A stretch of DNA of 64,000 nt from Dactylosporangium aurantiacum (lineage in GTDB: Bacteria; Actinomycetota; Actinomycetes; Mycobacteriales; Micromonosporaceae). The stretch is taken from contig NZ_JNYJ01000021.1 of NCBI RefSeq assembly GCF_000716715.1, positions 1 through 64,000 of the forward strand, given 5' to 3'. A program made the translations under genes and the position numbers. The notes below the pieces were generated by a model. It ran no database searches, was not told where the DNA came from, and worked only from the letters and a program-made list of their open reading frames with translations. Position 1 is the first letter of the stretch; each line of letters begins with the position of its first letter. Positions 1 through 8,310 of this stretch are shown piece by piece.

Positions 1-1605
1 ACGCCGGAGCAGCTGTCCGGCACGATCCAGAACGACATCCTCAAGGAGTTCATGGTCCGCAACACCTACATCTACCCGCCGGCACCGTCGATGCGGATCA
101 TCAGCGACATCTTCCGGTACACCTCGACGCACATGCCGAAGTTCAACTCCATCTCGATCTCCGGCTACCACATCCAGGAGGCCGGCGCGACCGCCGACCT
201 GGAGCTCGCCTACACCCTCGCCGACGGCGTGGAGTACCTGCGCGCCGGCCGCGACGCCGGGCTCGACGTCGACGTGTTCGCGCCGCGGCTGTCGTTCTTC
301 TGGGCGATCGGCATGAACTTCTTCATGGAGGTCGCGAAGCTGCGCGCCGGCCGGCTGCTGTGGGCCAAGCTGGTGCGCGAGTTCGGCGCGCAGAACCCGA
401 AGTCGCTGAGCCTGCGCACCCACTGCCAGACGTCGGGCTGGTCGCTGACCGCGCAGGACGTGTTCAACAACGTGGTCCGCACCTGCGTCGAGGCGATGGC
501 CGCCACCCAGGGCCACACCCAGTCGCTGCACACCAACGCCCTCGACGAGGCGCTCGCCCTGCCGACGGACTTCTCCGCCCGCATCGCCCGCAACACGCAG
601 CTGCTGCTGCAGCAGGAGTCCGGCACGACCAGGGTCATCGACCCGTGGGGCGGCAGCGCGTACGTCGAGAAGCTCACCCACGACCTCGCCACCCGCGCCT
701 GGCAGCACATCCAGGAGGTGGAGGCGGCCGGCGGCATGGCCCGCGCGATCGACGAGGGCATCCCGAAGCTGCGCATCGAGGAGGCCGCGGCCCGCACCCA
801 GGCCCGCATCGACTCGGGCCGGCAGCCGGTGATCGGCGTCAACAAGTACCGCCCCGACGCCGACGAACCCATCGAGGTCCTGAAGGTCGACAACTCCTCC
901 GTGCGCGCCCAGCAGCTGGCGAAGCTCGCCCGGCTGCGGGCCGAACGCGACCCCGCCCGCGTCGAGGAGGCGCTGGCCGCGCTGACCGCCGGCGCCGCCG
1001 CCGACGGCAACCTGCTGGAGCTCGCCGTCGACGCGGCCCGCGCGCACGCGACGGTCGGCGAGATCTCCGACGCCCTGGAGAAGGTCTTCGGGCGGCACAC
1101 CGCGCAGATCCGTACCATCTCCGGGGTGTACCGCGACGAGGCCGGCGACGACCAGCTCATCGAACGGGTGCGCGCCGCGACCGCCGAGTTCGCCGAGGCG
1201 GAGGGGCGCCGCCCCCGGATCCTGGTGGCGAAGATGGGTCAGGACGGGCACGACCGCGGCCAGAAGGTCGTCGCGACCGCGTTCGCCGACCTCGGCTTCG
1301 ACGTGGACGTGGGCCCGCTGTTCCAGACCCCGGCCGAGGTGGCCCGCCAGGCCGTCGAGGCCGACGTGCACATCGTCGGCGTCAACTCCCTCGCCGCCGG
1401 GCACCTCACCCTGGTCCCGGCGCTGCGCGACGAGCTCGCCGCCCTCGGCCGCGACGACATCCTCGTCATCGTCGGCGGCGTCATCCCGCCGCAGGACTTC
1501 GACGAGCTGCGCGCCGCCGGCGCCGCCGCGATCTTCCCGCCCGGCACCGTGATCGCCGACGCCGCCCTGGACCTGCTGGCCCAGCTCCGCGCCGCGCATG
1601 GATAG
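1..1605 (+). CDS. scpA: methylmalonyl-CoA mutase, 5' end outside window
   Basis: The reading frame is open from base 1, so the start lies upstream; 534 residues are visible of an enzyme usually near 700. It isomerises methylmalonyl-CoA and succinyl-CoA with adenosylcobalamin, linking propionyl-CoA breakdown to the TCA cycle. The first two thirds are the substrate TIM barrel, with strongly conserved blocks such as [10 protein letters not shown] and [12 protein letters not shown]. The C-terminal third is the B12-binding domain: the cobalt-ligand motif DGHDRG (about 1248-1265), then the SLAAGH and GGVIPP loops. The next gene encodes the MeaB protector GTPase, as is common for this enzyme. The barrel blocks match methylmalonyl-CoA mutase rather than the isobutyryl or ethylmalonyl mutases, but the missing N-terminus limits that distinction. 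Confidence 0.95.
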   Translation, partial: TPEQLSGTIQNDILKEFMVRNTYIYPPAPSMRIISDIFRYTSTHMPKFNSISISGYHIQEAGATADLELAYTLADGVEYLRAGRDAGLDVDVFAPRLSFFWAIGMNFFMEVAKLRAGRLLWAKLVREFGAQNPKSLSLRTHCQTSGWSLTAQDVFNNVVRTCVEAMAATQGHTQSLHTNALDEALALPTDFSARIARNTQLLLQQESGTTRVIDPWGGSAYVEKLTHDLATRAWQHIQEVEAAGGMARAIDEGIPKLRIEEAAARTQARIDSGRQPVIGVNKYRPDADEPIEVLKVDNSSVRAQQLAKLARLRAERDPARVEEALAALTAGAAADGNLLELAVDAARAHATVGEISDALEKVFGRHTAQIRTISGVYRDEAGDDQLIERVRAATAEFAEAEGRRPRILVAKMGQDGHDRGQKVVATAFADLGFDVDVGPLFQTPAEVARQAVEADVHIVGVNSLAAGHLTLVPALRDELAALGRDDILVIVGGVIPPQDFDELRAAGAAAIFPPGTVIADAALDLLAQLRAAHG

Positions 1606-1685
1606 CCCCGCGCACCGGGCTCGGCGGCGGGCCGCGCATGGGGCCAGGCGCCGGGCCACGCATCGGGTCGAGCGGCGGGCCGCGC

Positions 1686-2681
1686 GTGGATGACGCCGCG
1701 CTGCGTGACGGTGTCCTGGCCGGTCGGCGGGCCGCGATCGGGCGGGCGATCACCCTCGTGGAGTCGACCCGCCCCGACCACCGCGCCCGCGCCCAGGAGC
1801 TCCTCGTCGCGCTGACCCCGTACGCGGGCCGCGCCCGCCGGGTCGGCGTCACGGGCGTACCCGGCGTCGGCAAGTCCACGTTCATCGACACGCTCGGCGT
1901 CACCCTGACCGGCGCCGGGCACCGCGTCGCCGTCCTCGCCGTCGACCCGTCCTCGACCCGCACCGGCGGCAGCATCCTCGGTGACAAGACCCGCATGGCC
2001 CGGCTCGCCGTCGACGACGCGGCCTTCGTACGCCCCTCCCCCACCTCCGGCACCCTCGGCGGCGTCGCGCGGGCCACCCGCGAGGCCATGACGGTCGTGG
2101 AGGCCGCCGGCTACGACGTCGTCCTCGTCGAAACCGTCGGCGTCGGCCAGTCCGAGACCGCCGTCGCCGGCATGGTCGACACCTTCCTGCTGCTCGCGCT
2201 CGCCCGTACCGGCGACCAGCTGCAGGGCATCAAGAAGGGCGTGCTGGAGCTCGCCGACGTGATCGCCGTCAACAAGGCCGACGGCCCGGGCGAGGCCGAC
2301 GCCCGCAAGGCCGCCAGGGAGCTGGCCGGCGCCCTGCGCCTGCTGCACGGCGCAACGGCGCGCGGCGGCGCCGGTGACGGCTGGCAGGTGCCGGTCGTGA
2401 CGTGCAGCGGCCTCACCGGCGCCGGGCTCCCCGAGCTGTGGGCCCAACTGGAAGCCCACCACGAGCACCTGGCCCGCTCCGGCGACCTCGACCGCCGCCG
2501 CGAGGCGCAGCGGGTCGCGTGGATCTGGGAGACCGCCCGCGGCACCCTCCTGGACCGCCTGCGGTCCGACCCCGCGGTCCGCGCGCTCGCTCCGGATCTG
2601 GAACATCAGGTCCGCGCCGGCACCATGACCCCGGGCCAGGCCGCGGACGCGATCCTCGCGGCCTTCCACATCCCGCGATGA
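1686..2681 (+). CDS. meaB: MeaB/ArgK-type GTPase, mutase chaperone
   Basis: This G3E-family P-loop GTPase (331 aa from the chosen GTG) protects and reloads methylmalonyl-CoA mutase with adenosylcobalamin. Visible motifs: Walker A GVPGVGKST, the family block DPSSTRTGGSILGDKTRM, the switch segment VETVGVGQSE, and the guanine-specificity motif NKAD. The gap of about 80 bp after the mutase contains repeated GGCGGGCCGCGC blocks and no good ribosome binding site. GTG at 1686 is preferred because the family's N-terminus begins shortly before the conserved ITLVEST; an in-frame ATG at 1638 would add 16 low-complexity residues. It is probably co-transcribed with the mutase. Confidence 0.92.
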   Translation: MDDAALRDGVLAGRRAAIGRAITLVESTRPDHRARAQELLVALTPYAGRARRVGVTGVPGVGKSTFIDTLGVTLTGAGHRVAVLAVDPSSTRTGGSILGDKTRMARLAVDDAAFVRPSPTSGTLGGVARATREAMTVVEAAGYDVVLVETVGVGQSETAVAGMVDTFLLLALARTGDQLQGIKKGVLELADVIAVNKADGPGEADARKAARELAGALRLLHGATARGGAGDGWQVPVVTCSGLTGAGLPELWAQLEAHHEHLARSGDLDRRREAQRVAWIWETARGTLLDRLRSDPAVRALAPDLEHQVRAGTMTPGQAADAILAAFHIPR

Positions 2682-2729
2682 ACCGCACCCGGCGATGACC
2701 ACCCGGCGATGAACCGCACCCCGCGATAA

Positions 2730-2747
2730 CCAAGCCCTGGGGCTTGG
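2730..2747. terminator. hairpin between convergent meaB and ferredoxin genes
   Basis: A perfect 7-bp stem (CCAAGCC / GGCTTGG) with a 4-base loop lies in the 87-bp gap between two genes that converge. There is no T-run on either side. Position and symmetry suggest a bidirectional terminator. Confidence 0.45.
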
Positions 2748-2768
2748 CCATGGTCCCGGGCGGCGGGG

Positions 2769-2987
2769 TCAGATCTCGACAGGCTTGCCCGTGGCCAGGT
2801 CCAGGACGCTGATCGCCTCCATCGGGCACGACGCCACGGCGTCGAGCACGGCCTCGTCGTCCGGGGCGACGTCCGGCGTCACCGGATGCGCCCGGCCCTC
2901 GGCCTCGTCCAGCTCGAAGCGGTCCGGGGCGATCCCCGCACAGCTGCCCGACCCGATGCACGTGTGGTCCACGGTGATCCGCCACAT
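2769..2987 (-). CDS. small 3Fe-4S ferredoxin
   Basis: A 72-residue soluble electron carrier of the actinobacterial P450-ferredoxin type. Cys10, Cys16 and Cys54 are the only cysteines: CIGSGSC near the N-terminus and SCP near the C-terminus. The position of the usual second cluster cysteine is Gly/Ser, which indicates a 3Fe-4S rather than a 4Fe-4S cluster. The middle is acidic, as expected for docking to a redox partner. No cytochrome P450 or reductase gene is adjacent, so its partner is not evident here. It stands alone, converging on meaB. Confidence 0.85.
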   Translation of the reverse strand: MWRITVDHTCIGSGSCAGIAPDRFELDEAEGRAHPVTPDVAPDDEAVLDAVASCPMEAISVLDLATGKPVEI

Positions 2988-3169
2988 GCGTCCAACCTAT
3001 CGAACTCCGCCACTGTCCGCAGGCTTCCACCACAACACCACCGCACCCGGCCGGCGAACCGCCAGGCGAACCGCCGCCAGGCGAGCGCCGCCGGCGGCCC
3101 CGAGGAACACGTGAGCCCGGCCGCCGATCCGCCGGCGGCCGGGCTGCGGCACCCGAAGGGCGCCCGCGC

Positions 3170-3628
3170 TCACGCGCCGCGGACGGCCCCCTCGCCACCG
3201 CCGGCCTCGGCGGCGACCGCGGCCTCCTCCAGCGGCGGGGTCAGCTCAGGGGAGATGACGTCGTTGATGGTGTGCTCGCGCAGGTGGCGGTTGCGCCGCG
3301 GCTCCTGGCGGGTCTTCGTGTCGTTCAGCCGGCGGCGCAGCTCGTCGCGGACCTCGTTGACGGCCGTGTGCAGGTCCTCCTCCACCGACGTGGTCACGAT
3401 CTTCGGGCGGCCGGGCAGCCAGCACTCGAGCGTGACCTTCTGTCCGCGGGCACCCCGGTCCTTCACCAGGATTTCGAGCTCAGTGGCGTCGACGTGGAAC
3501 GCGGCCAGGTGGCTGTCGAGCGTGGCGAACTGCTCGGCGATCCAGGCCCTGTCCCCCTGGGAGAAGCCGGCACCGACGCGCAGGCAGTCCTCGACGGTGG
3601 CCGGTGCGCTCGTGGCACTTCTCGACAT
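3170..3628 (-). CDS. short HPF/RaiA-like ribosome-associated protein
   Basis: A 152-residue protein whose first 100 residues look like the ribosome hibernation factor fold (beta-alpha-beta-beta-beta-alpha), including EDLHTAVNEVRDELRRRLND in the second helix. Members bind the 30S subunit and silence or dimerise ribosomes in stationary phase. Long actinobacterial HPFs have a C-terminal dimerisation domain; here the tail is only a basic stretch (RQEPRRNRHLRE) followed by an acidic Glu/Ala-rich end. It is therefore a short or variant form. A GGAAGG site lies 9 bases before the ATG. The family assignment rests on sequence pattern only. Confidence 0.65.
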   Translation of the reverse strand: MSRSATSAPATVEDCLRVGAGFSQGDRAWIAEQFATLDSHLAAFHVDATELEILVKDRGARGQKVTLECWLPGRPKIVTTSVEEDLHTAVNEVRDELRRRLNDTKTRQEPRRNRHLREHTINDVISPELTPPLEEAAVAAEAGGGEGAVRGA

Positions 3629-3839
3629 GTCCGAGACCCCTTCCGTTGCTTACCTTGACGATCACCGCATACCCCGCCATGACCCGCTTCATGTCCCCCA
3701 AACCTTCCTAGGAGGCTAGCCTACCACCCTCAGGCACCCCGCACCGCGCCCCGCAGCACGACGCCACCACGCCGTCACGCCGGGTGGGTGGAAGGATGAA
3801 ATCGCAGGTGGTTAGGGTTCCGGCGGCCGCGCTCGTAGG

Positions 3840-3980
3840 CGCTGACGGCGCCGGCGCGGGCCACCGCCGAGCCGTGCCCAACGGGCCGGGGAACCACGTT
3901 CTTGGGGTGAATCCGCGATTTTTCCGCGGTAGGGGCGACTGTTCCGTCCCGAATCCGTCAGCTCACCCGGTAGGCGGCCG
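3840..3980 (+). ncRNA. c-di-AMP riboswitch (ydaO/yuaA class)
   Basis: The leader of the next gene carries the conserved core of the ydaO-type riboswitch: GGGGAACCACGTTCTTGGGG then TGAATC at about 3888-3913, and GTCAGCTCACCCGGTAGGC at about 3957-3975, with a GC-rich stem between (CCGCGATTTTTCCGCGG, 3913-3929). In actinobacteria this class senses c-di-AMP and usually sits before genes for secreted cell-wall proteins, which fits the gene that follows 15-20 bases downstream. The outer boundaries are estimated. Confidence 0.82.
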
Positions 3981-3994
3981 ATGGAGGGAACAGT

Positions 3995-5011
3995 ATGTCC
4001 AGACCTCCGTGGATCGTCGCCGCCCTCGTGGCGCTCGCGGTCCTCCTGACCCCGACCGTGGTGCTCGGCACCGCCTCACCGGCTGCGGCCGGTGAGGGCG
4101 GCGACCCGGCACTCATCAAGAAGCTCGACGAGACCAACCGGGCCTACATCGACGCGCAGAACGCCCTCAGCGCGTCGCTGGTCCGGCAGAAGGGCCTGGC
4201 CACCCAGCTCACGGCGATCGAGCCCAAGTACGCGGCGCTGCGTGAGGACACCCAGTCGCTGTCGGTGGCCGCGTACCAGAACGGCGGCGGGCTGCGCAGC
4301 GCGGCGACCCTGCTCAACAGCGGCACGCCCGGGTCGTTCGCCGACCGGGTGAGCACCCTGGAGGTCATCGCGAGGGAGCACGCGACGCAACTGCGGCAGC
4401 TCGCGGTCCTGCGCGACGAGCTCACCAAGACCAAGGCGACCATCGACACCGAGATCGCCACCCAGCAGGCGAGCATGACGGTCATGTCGCAGCAGAAGGC
4501 CGAGCTGGAGAAGGCCCTCGCCGCGTCGAAGAACGCCGTCGACCCGTCCACCACCTGGAGCGGCAACGCGCCGGCCGGCGCCGCGCAGCCCGCGCCGCGC
4601 AGGGCCGACGGCTCCTGGTCGACCGAGTCGTGCGGCGCCGACGACCCGACCACCAAGGGCTGCCTCACCCCGCGGACACTGCACGCGCTGCAGCAGGTGC
4701 AGAAGGCCGGGTTCACCCACTTCGTGTCGTGCTGGCGGCCGCCGGGCGAGCCCTACGAGCACCCCAAGGGCCGCGCCTGCGACTTCGCCACCGACGCCAA
4801 CGGCTTCGGCGGGGTCGCCACCGGCTCCTCGAAGGAGTACGGCACGCAGCTGGCCACGTGGCTGGTGAAGAACGCGTCCGCGCTCGGGGTCATGTACGTG
4901 ATCTGGTTCAAGCAGATCTGGACACCGGCGGCCGGCTGGCGCGCGTACGGCAGCGGACAGGGCGACCCGAGCAGCGACCACACCAACCACGTCCACATGT
5001 CGATCTACTAG
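3995..5011 (+). CDS. secreted coiled-coil protein with ARB_07466-like C-terminal domain
   Basis: A 338-residue exported protein. Residues 1-32 form a signal peptide ending near SPAAAGEGG. Residues 35-190 are predicted coiled coil rich in Ala, Gln, Lys and Glu, as in NlpC/P60 and RipA-type hydrolase regulators. After a Pro/Ala linker, residues 205-338 form a domain with RPPGEPYEHPKGRACDF and a final SSDHTNHVHMSIY block, resembling the ARB_07466-type C-terminal domain of actinobacterial wall proteins; His and Asp residues could bind metal. No NlpC/P60 catalytic Cys is visible. The start has AGGGA 5 bases upstream and follows the c-di-AMP riboswitch, so expression is probably set by wall-stress signalling. 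Confidence 0.8.
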   Translation: MSRPPWIVAALVALAVLLTPTVVLGTASPAAAGEGGDPALIKKLDETNRAYIDAQNALSASLVRQKGLATQLTAIEPKYAALREDTQSLSVAAYQNGGGLRSAATLLNSGTPGSFADRVSTLEVIAREHATQLRQLAVLRDELTKTKATIDTEIATQQASMTVMSQQKAELEKALAASKNAVDPSTTWSGNAPAGAAQPAPRRADGSWSTESCGADDPTTKGCLTPRTLHALQQVQKAGFTHFVSCWRPPGEPYEHPKGRACDFATDANGFGGVATGSSKEYGTQLATWLVKNASALGVMYVIWFKQIWTPAAGWRAYGSGQGDPSSDHTNHVHMSIY

Positions 5012-5028
5012 CCGGCTTAGCGGCTGGC

Positions 5029-5907
5029 TCAGGCACGCAACGCGGCCAGCAACGCCTCCACCGCCGGCAGGGCCGCCCTGCCGGCGGTGACGAGGGCGTC
5101 CAGGCGGCGCGCCCCGGCGACCGGCAGGTCGGTCACCCGCAGCCCGTCCGGCGGGACACCGCGCAGCGCCAGGTCGGGTGCGATCGTGGCGCCCTGACCG
5201 GCGGCGACCAGCGCGAGCACCGCCGGATAGTCCACGCACCGGTGCACCCGCCGCGGGGTGAAGCCCCGCTCCCGGCCGAGCCGGTCGAGGACCTGGCCGG
5301 TCGTCGAGGACGGCGGCCCGCAGATCCACGGCGCGTCGGCGACGTCACCGTACGACTGCACCGGCGGCCATCCCGAGGGCACGACGACGCGGTACGGGTC
5401 CTCGCCGAGCGGCACCACGTGCAGCTGCCGGCGCGACTCGAGCCCGAGGCTGGCGTCGCGCTCGGTGATCGTCACGTCCAGCCCGCCGAGGCGCAGCTCC
5501 CGCAGCGCGGGCGGCCCGTCGAGCTCGGTGATCGAGCAGGTCACGTCCGGGTGGTCGCGGGCCAGGCGGTCGATCGCCGGGATGAGCAGGTGCCGGATCA
5601 CCGTCGGGAACGCACCCACCCGCACGAGGCCGGCGGCCCGGCCGGACATCGCGGTCAGCTCCCGCTCCGCCTCGGCGAGCTCGCGTTCGATCGCCTCGGC
5701 GCGCACGGCGAGGATCCGGCCCGCGGCGGTCAGCTCCGCCCGCCGCCCGGAACGGTCGACCAGGGGCCGCCCCACCGCGTGCTCAAGCTGCGCGAGCTGC
5801 TGCGACACCGCCGACGGGGTCACGTGCAGTGCCGCGGCGGCGCCGGCGAGGGTGCCCCGGCGGGCGATGGCGGCGAGCACCGCGAGGCGGCGCGGATCCA
5901 GGTTCAA
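5029..5907 (-). CDS. LysR-family transcriptional regulator
   Basis: A 292-residue LysR regulator. Residues 1-60 are the winged helix-turn-helix (RRGTLAGAAAALHVTPSAVSQQLAQLE), followed by a linker helix and a substrate-binding-protein-like effector domain from about residue 90. It is divergent from the cyclase gene across 67 bp, the usual LysR arrangement, so it probably controls that gene and itself. The effector cannot be deduced. Confidence 0.9.
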   Translation of the reverse strand: MNLDPRRLAVLAAIARRGTLAGAAAALHVTPSAVSQQLAQLEHAVGRPLVDRSGRRAELTAAGRILAVRAEAIERELAEAERELTAMSGRAAGLVRVGAFPTVIRHLLIPAIDRLARDHPDVTCSITELDGPPALRELRLGGLDVTITERDASLGLESRRQLHVVPLGEDPYRVVVPSGWPPVQSYGDVADAPWICGPPSSTTGQVLDRLGRERGFTPRRVHRCVDYPAVLALVAAGQGATIAPDLALRGVPPDGLRVTDLPVAGARRLDALVTAGRAALPAVEALLAALRA

Positions 5908-5929
5908 TGTGCAGCCCAGCTTCAGTGCA
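5903..5929. promoter_or_regulatory. possible LysR operator, direct repeat
   Basis: TTCAATGTGCA (5903-5913) and TTCAGTGCA (5921-5929) form an imperfect direct repeat at the start of the LysR gene and in the divergent gap. It is a candidate autoregulatory site; the evidence is pattern only. Confidence 0.25.
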
Positions 5930-5974
5930 ACTGTAGGAATTCTCGCTCACACGTTAGCTGTGCTGTCTGCGACG

Positions 5975-6655
5975 ATGCAGTTCGTGAGCCGCTTCGTCGA
6001 ACTCAACCATCCGATCCACGACGGCCTGGTGACGTACCCGGGCATCCCCGGGCCCGTCATCAGCGACTACCTGTCCCGCGACGACGCCCGCGGCCGGTAC
6101 GCGCCCGGCACCGACTTCCAGATCGGCCGCATCGAGCTGATCGCCAACACCGGCACCTACCTCGACACGCCGGCGCACCGGTTCGAGGGCCGCGGCGACC
6201 TCACCGACGTGCCTCTCGACCGGGTCGCGGACCTGCCCGGCCTGCTCGTCGACGCGACCGGCGAGCGCGGCGTCGGCGCGGCGCTGCTGGCCAAGGCCCT
6301 GGGTGACGGCGCGGATCTCACCGGTGCCGCCGTCCTCGTGTGTACCGGCTGGTCCCGGCACTTCGGCACACCCGCCTACGGCGGCCCCGACGCGCCGTTC
6401 CTGACCCGCGACGCCGTCGAGTGGCTGGCGCAGCGGGGCCCGGCGCTGGTCGGGATCGACTCGGTCAACATCGACGACGTCGCCGACCTGACCCGCCCGG
6501 CACACACCGGCCTGCTCGACGCCGGCATCTACGTCGTGGAGCACCTCACCGACCTGGACCGGCTGCCGCTGGACGGGTTCCGGTTCTCCGCGGTGCCGCC
6601 GCGCGTCGCCGGCATGGGCACGTTCACCGTCCGCGCGTTCGCGGTGCTGCCGTGA
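5975..6655 (+). CDS. cyclase / kynurenine-formamidase-like hydrolase
   Basis: A 226-residue protein of the cyclase family (Pfam Cyclase, kynurenine formamidase/isatin hydrolase fold). The N-terminal ELNHPIHDGLVTYPG and the central metal loop place it there. In typical members the loop reads HTGTHxDxPxH; here it is NTGTYLDTPAH, so two of the usual histidine ligands are Asn and Tyr while Asp and the last His remain. A GIDSVNIDD segment follows. Substrate is unknown. It is divergent from a LysR regulator and overlaps the next gene by GTGA, so the two are probably coupled. ATG 5975 is chosen; GTG 5984 is a close alternative. Confidence 0.82.
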   Translation: MQFVSRFVELNHPIHDGLVTYPGIPGPVISDYLSRDDARGRYAPGTDFQIGRIELIANTGTYLDTPAHRFEGRGDLTDVPLDRVADLPGLLVDATGERGVGAALLAKALGDGADLTGAAVLVCTGWSRHFGTPAYGGPDAPFLTRDAVEWLAQRGPALVGIDSVNIDDVADLTRPAHTGLLDAGIYVVEHLTDLDRLPLDGFRFSAVPPRVAGMGTFTVRAFAVLP

Positions 6656-6927
6656 TCGCGCTGATCGGCTGGGCGGGCGCGGCCGGCCTGCTCGCCGCGT
6701 ACGCGCTGGTCTCCGCGAAACGCATCGCCGGCGACGGCGCCGTGTTCCAGACGCTGAACGTCGCCGGCGGCGGCGCGCTCGCGCTGAACTCGGCCGTCAA
6801 CGGCGCCTGGCCCTCGGCGGTGCTCAACGTGATCTGGGTGGCGATCGGCGCGGTGGCGATCTTCCGCCTCGCCCGCCGCCGGTCGCGTCAGAGCCGCCCG
6901 GAGTACCAGGGCGCCCTGAGCCGGTAG
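6652..6927 (+). CDS. small CBU_0592-like membrane protein
   Basis: A 91-residue protein starting at a GTG that overlaps the cyclase stop codon (GTGA). It has about three hydrophobic segments (residues 1-20, 35-50, 55-75) and a basic tail RLARRRSRQSR. The pattern LNVAGGGALALNSAVNGAWPSAVLNVIWVAIG is typical of the CBU_0592 family of small integral membrane proteins of unknown function. Its last 40 bases overlap the 3' end of the opposite-strand gene. Confidence 0.75.
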   Translation: MIALIGWAGAAGLLAAYALVSAKRIAGDGAVFQTLNVAGGGALALNSAVNGAWPSAVLNVIWVAIGAVAIFRLARRRSRQSRPEYQGALSR

Positions 6928-8258
6928 AACACGAACCGTCCCGGTGCCGAGGCGCAGGCCACGTACGTGTGGCTCCAGGTACAGGTGGCGGGCTCGACGT
7001 CGACGGCGCCCAGCTCCCGGGTCGCGCCGTTGTCCGCCTGCACACCCAGCCACGGGAAGGCGCCGGCCGGCGGGTCGGTGGGCAGCAGCAGGTAGCTGCC
7101 GTCGTCGAGGCGGGCCGGGCGCTGCCCGGGCCAGCGGCGCACCACGTGCCCGGTGTCGTCCAGCAGCACCGCGCCCGTGGCGTCGCGGAGCATGAGCCGC
7201 TCCCCGACCGGCAGCAGGGTCCTGGCGCCGTCGATGTCGATGCGGTACTCGACCCGGCCGGTGCGGATGTCCAGCGCGGTCACCCGGCGCGCCTCGACCG
7301 CGCAGACGCGCCGCTCCCCGCAGCTGACCAGCTCGTCGAGCTTGGCCTGCGGGTCCGGTGACGCCCAGGTCCACTGGGCCTTGCCCAGCTTCAGGCGGTC
7401 GTGGGCGCGGACCCGGTACCCGGTGCCGTTGCCGGCCACGAAGACCTGCTCGGCGTACGGGTACACGATGTCCTCGGGCCCGGCGACGCCCTGCGCGGTG
7501 TCGTCGGGCTTGCCGCTGGACAGGCTGAGCACCTCGACGCCGTCGCCGGCCACCGCCCTGACCAGGTGCGGGTCGACGGTGATCGGCTCGTCGACCGCGG
7601 CGCCGTCCAGCGACGTCGGGACCTGCTGGTGGCTCCAGTTGTCGGTCAGCCAGAACCGGTGCTCGCCGGCCGGCTGGTCGAGGACCGCGATCTGCTTCTG
7701 CGTGCCGACGTCGGTGATCACGAGCTTGTGGTCTGTCGCCCGGTACCGGACGAAATACTTGCCGACCAGCTCCCACCGGTCGTGCCGGTCGACCTCCAGG
7801 CTGATGAACGGCACCCCGTTGGAGGCGTTCAGCAGGGTGATGGTGCGCAGGCCGGCACGGTCGGGGCGGCCCACGACGATCACCGAGCCGCGGGCGTAGG
7901 AGAACGACTCGACGCCGGTCAGCGAGGTGTTGGTCCAGATGGGCGCCGCGGTCGGCTTCTCGACGTCGACGGCGCGCAGGTGGAACTGCCCACCGGCGGC
8001 CGGGTGGCCGACGAACGCCCGGCCGCCGTCCAGGAACGCGCGGATGCCGGGCTCGTCGACCGCGTCCGGGTACGTGACCTCACCGATGCGGGTGAGCCGG
8101 TCGAACGCGTAGGGGCGCTGGTTGAACCGGTACACGACGGCACCGGCGACCACGGCGACGACCAGGACCGCGACCACGGCAACCGTCCACCGGGCACGCC
8201 GCGAGAGCCAGAGCGACCGACGCGGGCGCAGACCGTCGGCGAGGGCGTGCGTCCGCAC
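6888..8258 (-). CDS. membrane-anchored PQQ-like beta-propeller protein
   Basis: A 456-residue protein with one transmembrane segment at about residues 24-48 after a basic N-terminus, so the bulk lies outside the cell. The remainder is made of short beta-rich repeats with WELVGKYFV, VTALDIRTGRVEYRI and similar blade-like segments, as in PQQ/quinoprotein-like propellers. No enzyme motif is evident. It lies 52 bp upstream of dnaE on the same strand order (dnaE is transcribed towards it) and overlaps the preceding plus-strand gene tail to tail by 40 bp. Function unknown. Confidence 0.65.
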   Translation of the reverse strand: MRTHALADGLRPRRSLWLSRRARWTVAVVAVLVVAVVAGAVVYRFNQRPYAFDRLTRIGEVTYPDAVDEPGIRAFLDGGRAFVGHPAAGGQFHLRAVDVEKPTAAPIWTNTSLTGVESFSYARGSVIVVGRPDRAGLRTITLLNASNGVPFISLEVDRHDRWELVGKYFVRYRATDHKLVITDVGTQKQIAVLDQPAGEHRFWLTDNWSHQQVPTSLDGAAVDEPITVDPHLVRAVAGDGVEVLSLSSGKPDDTAQGVAGPEDIVYPYAEQVFVAGNGTGYRVRAHDRLKLGKAQWTWASPDPQAKLDELVSCGERRVCAVEARRVTALDIRTGRVEYRIDIDGARTLLPVGERLMLRDATGAVLLDDTGHVVRRWPGQRPARLDDGSYLLLPTDPPAGAFPWLGVQADNGATRELGAVDVEPATCTWSHTYVACASAPGRFVFYRLRAPWYSGRL

Positions 8259-8310
8259 CCGCCGACCCTACCGCGCCCGCTCCCCGGCCGGGATTCGCGG
8301 GGTGGACCCG

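Noticed and set aside
360..1685. Long open frame before meaB in the same phase
   Set aside because: It is an Arg/Pro-rich shadow of the mutase gene; only the part from GTG 1686 (or ATG 1638) resembles MeaB.
3784..4095. 103-codon frame ahead of the coiled-coil gene
   Set aside because: It covers the riboswitch and overlaps the real signal peptide in another phase; composition is not protein-like.
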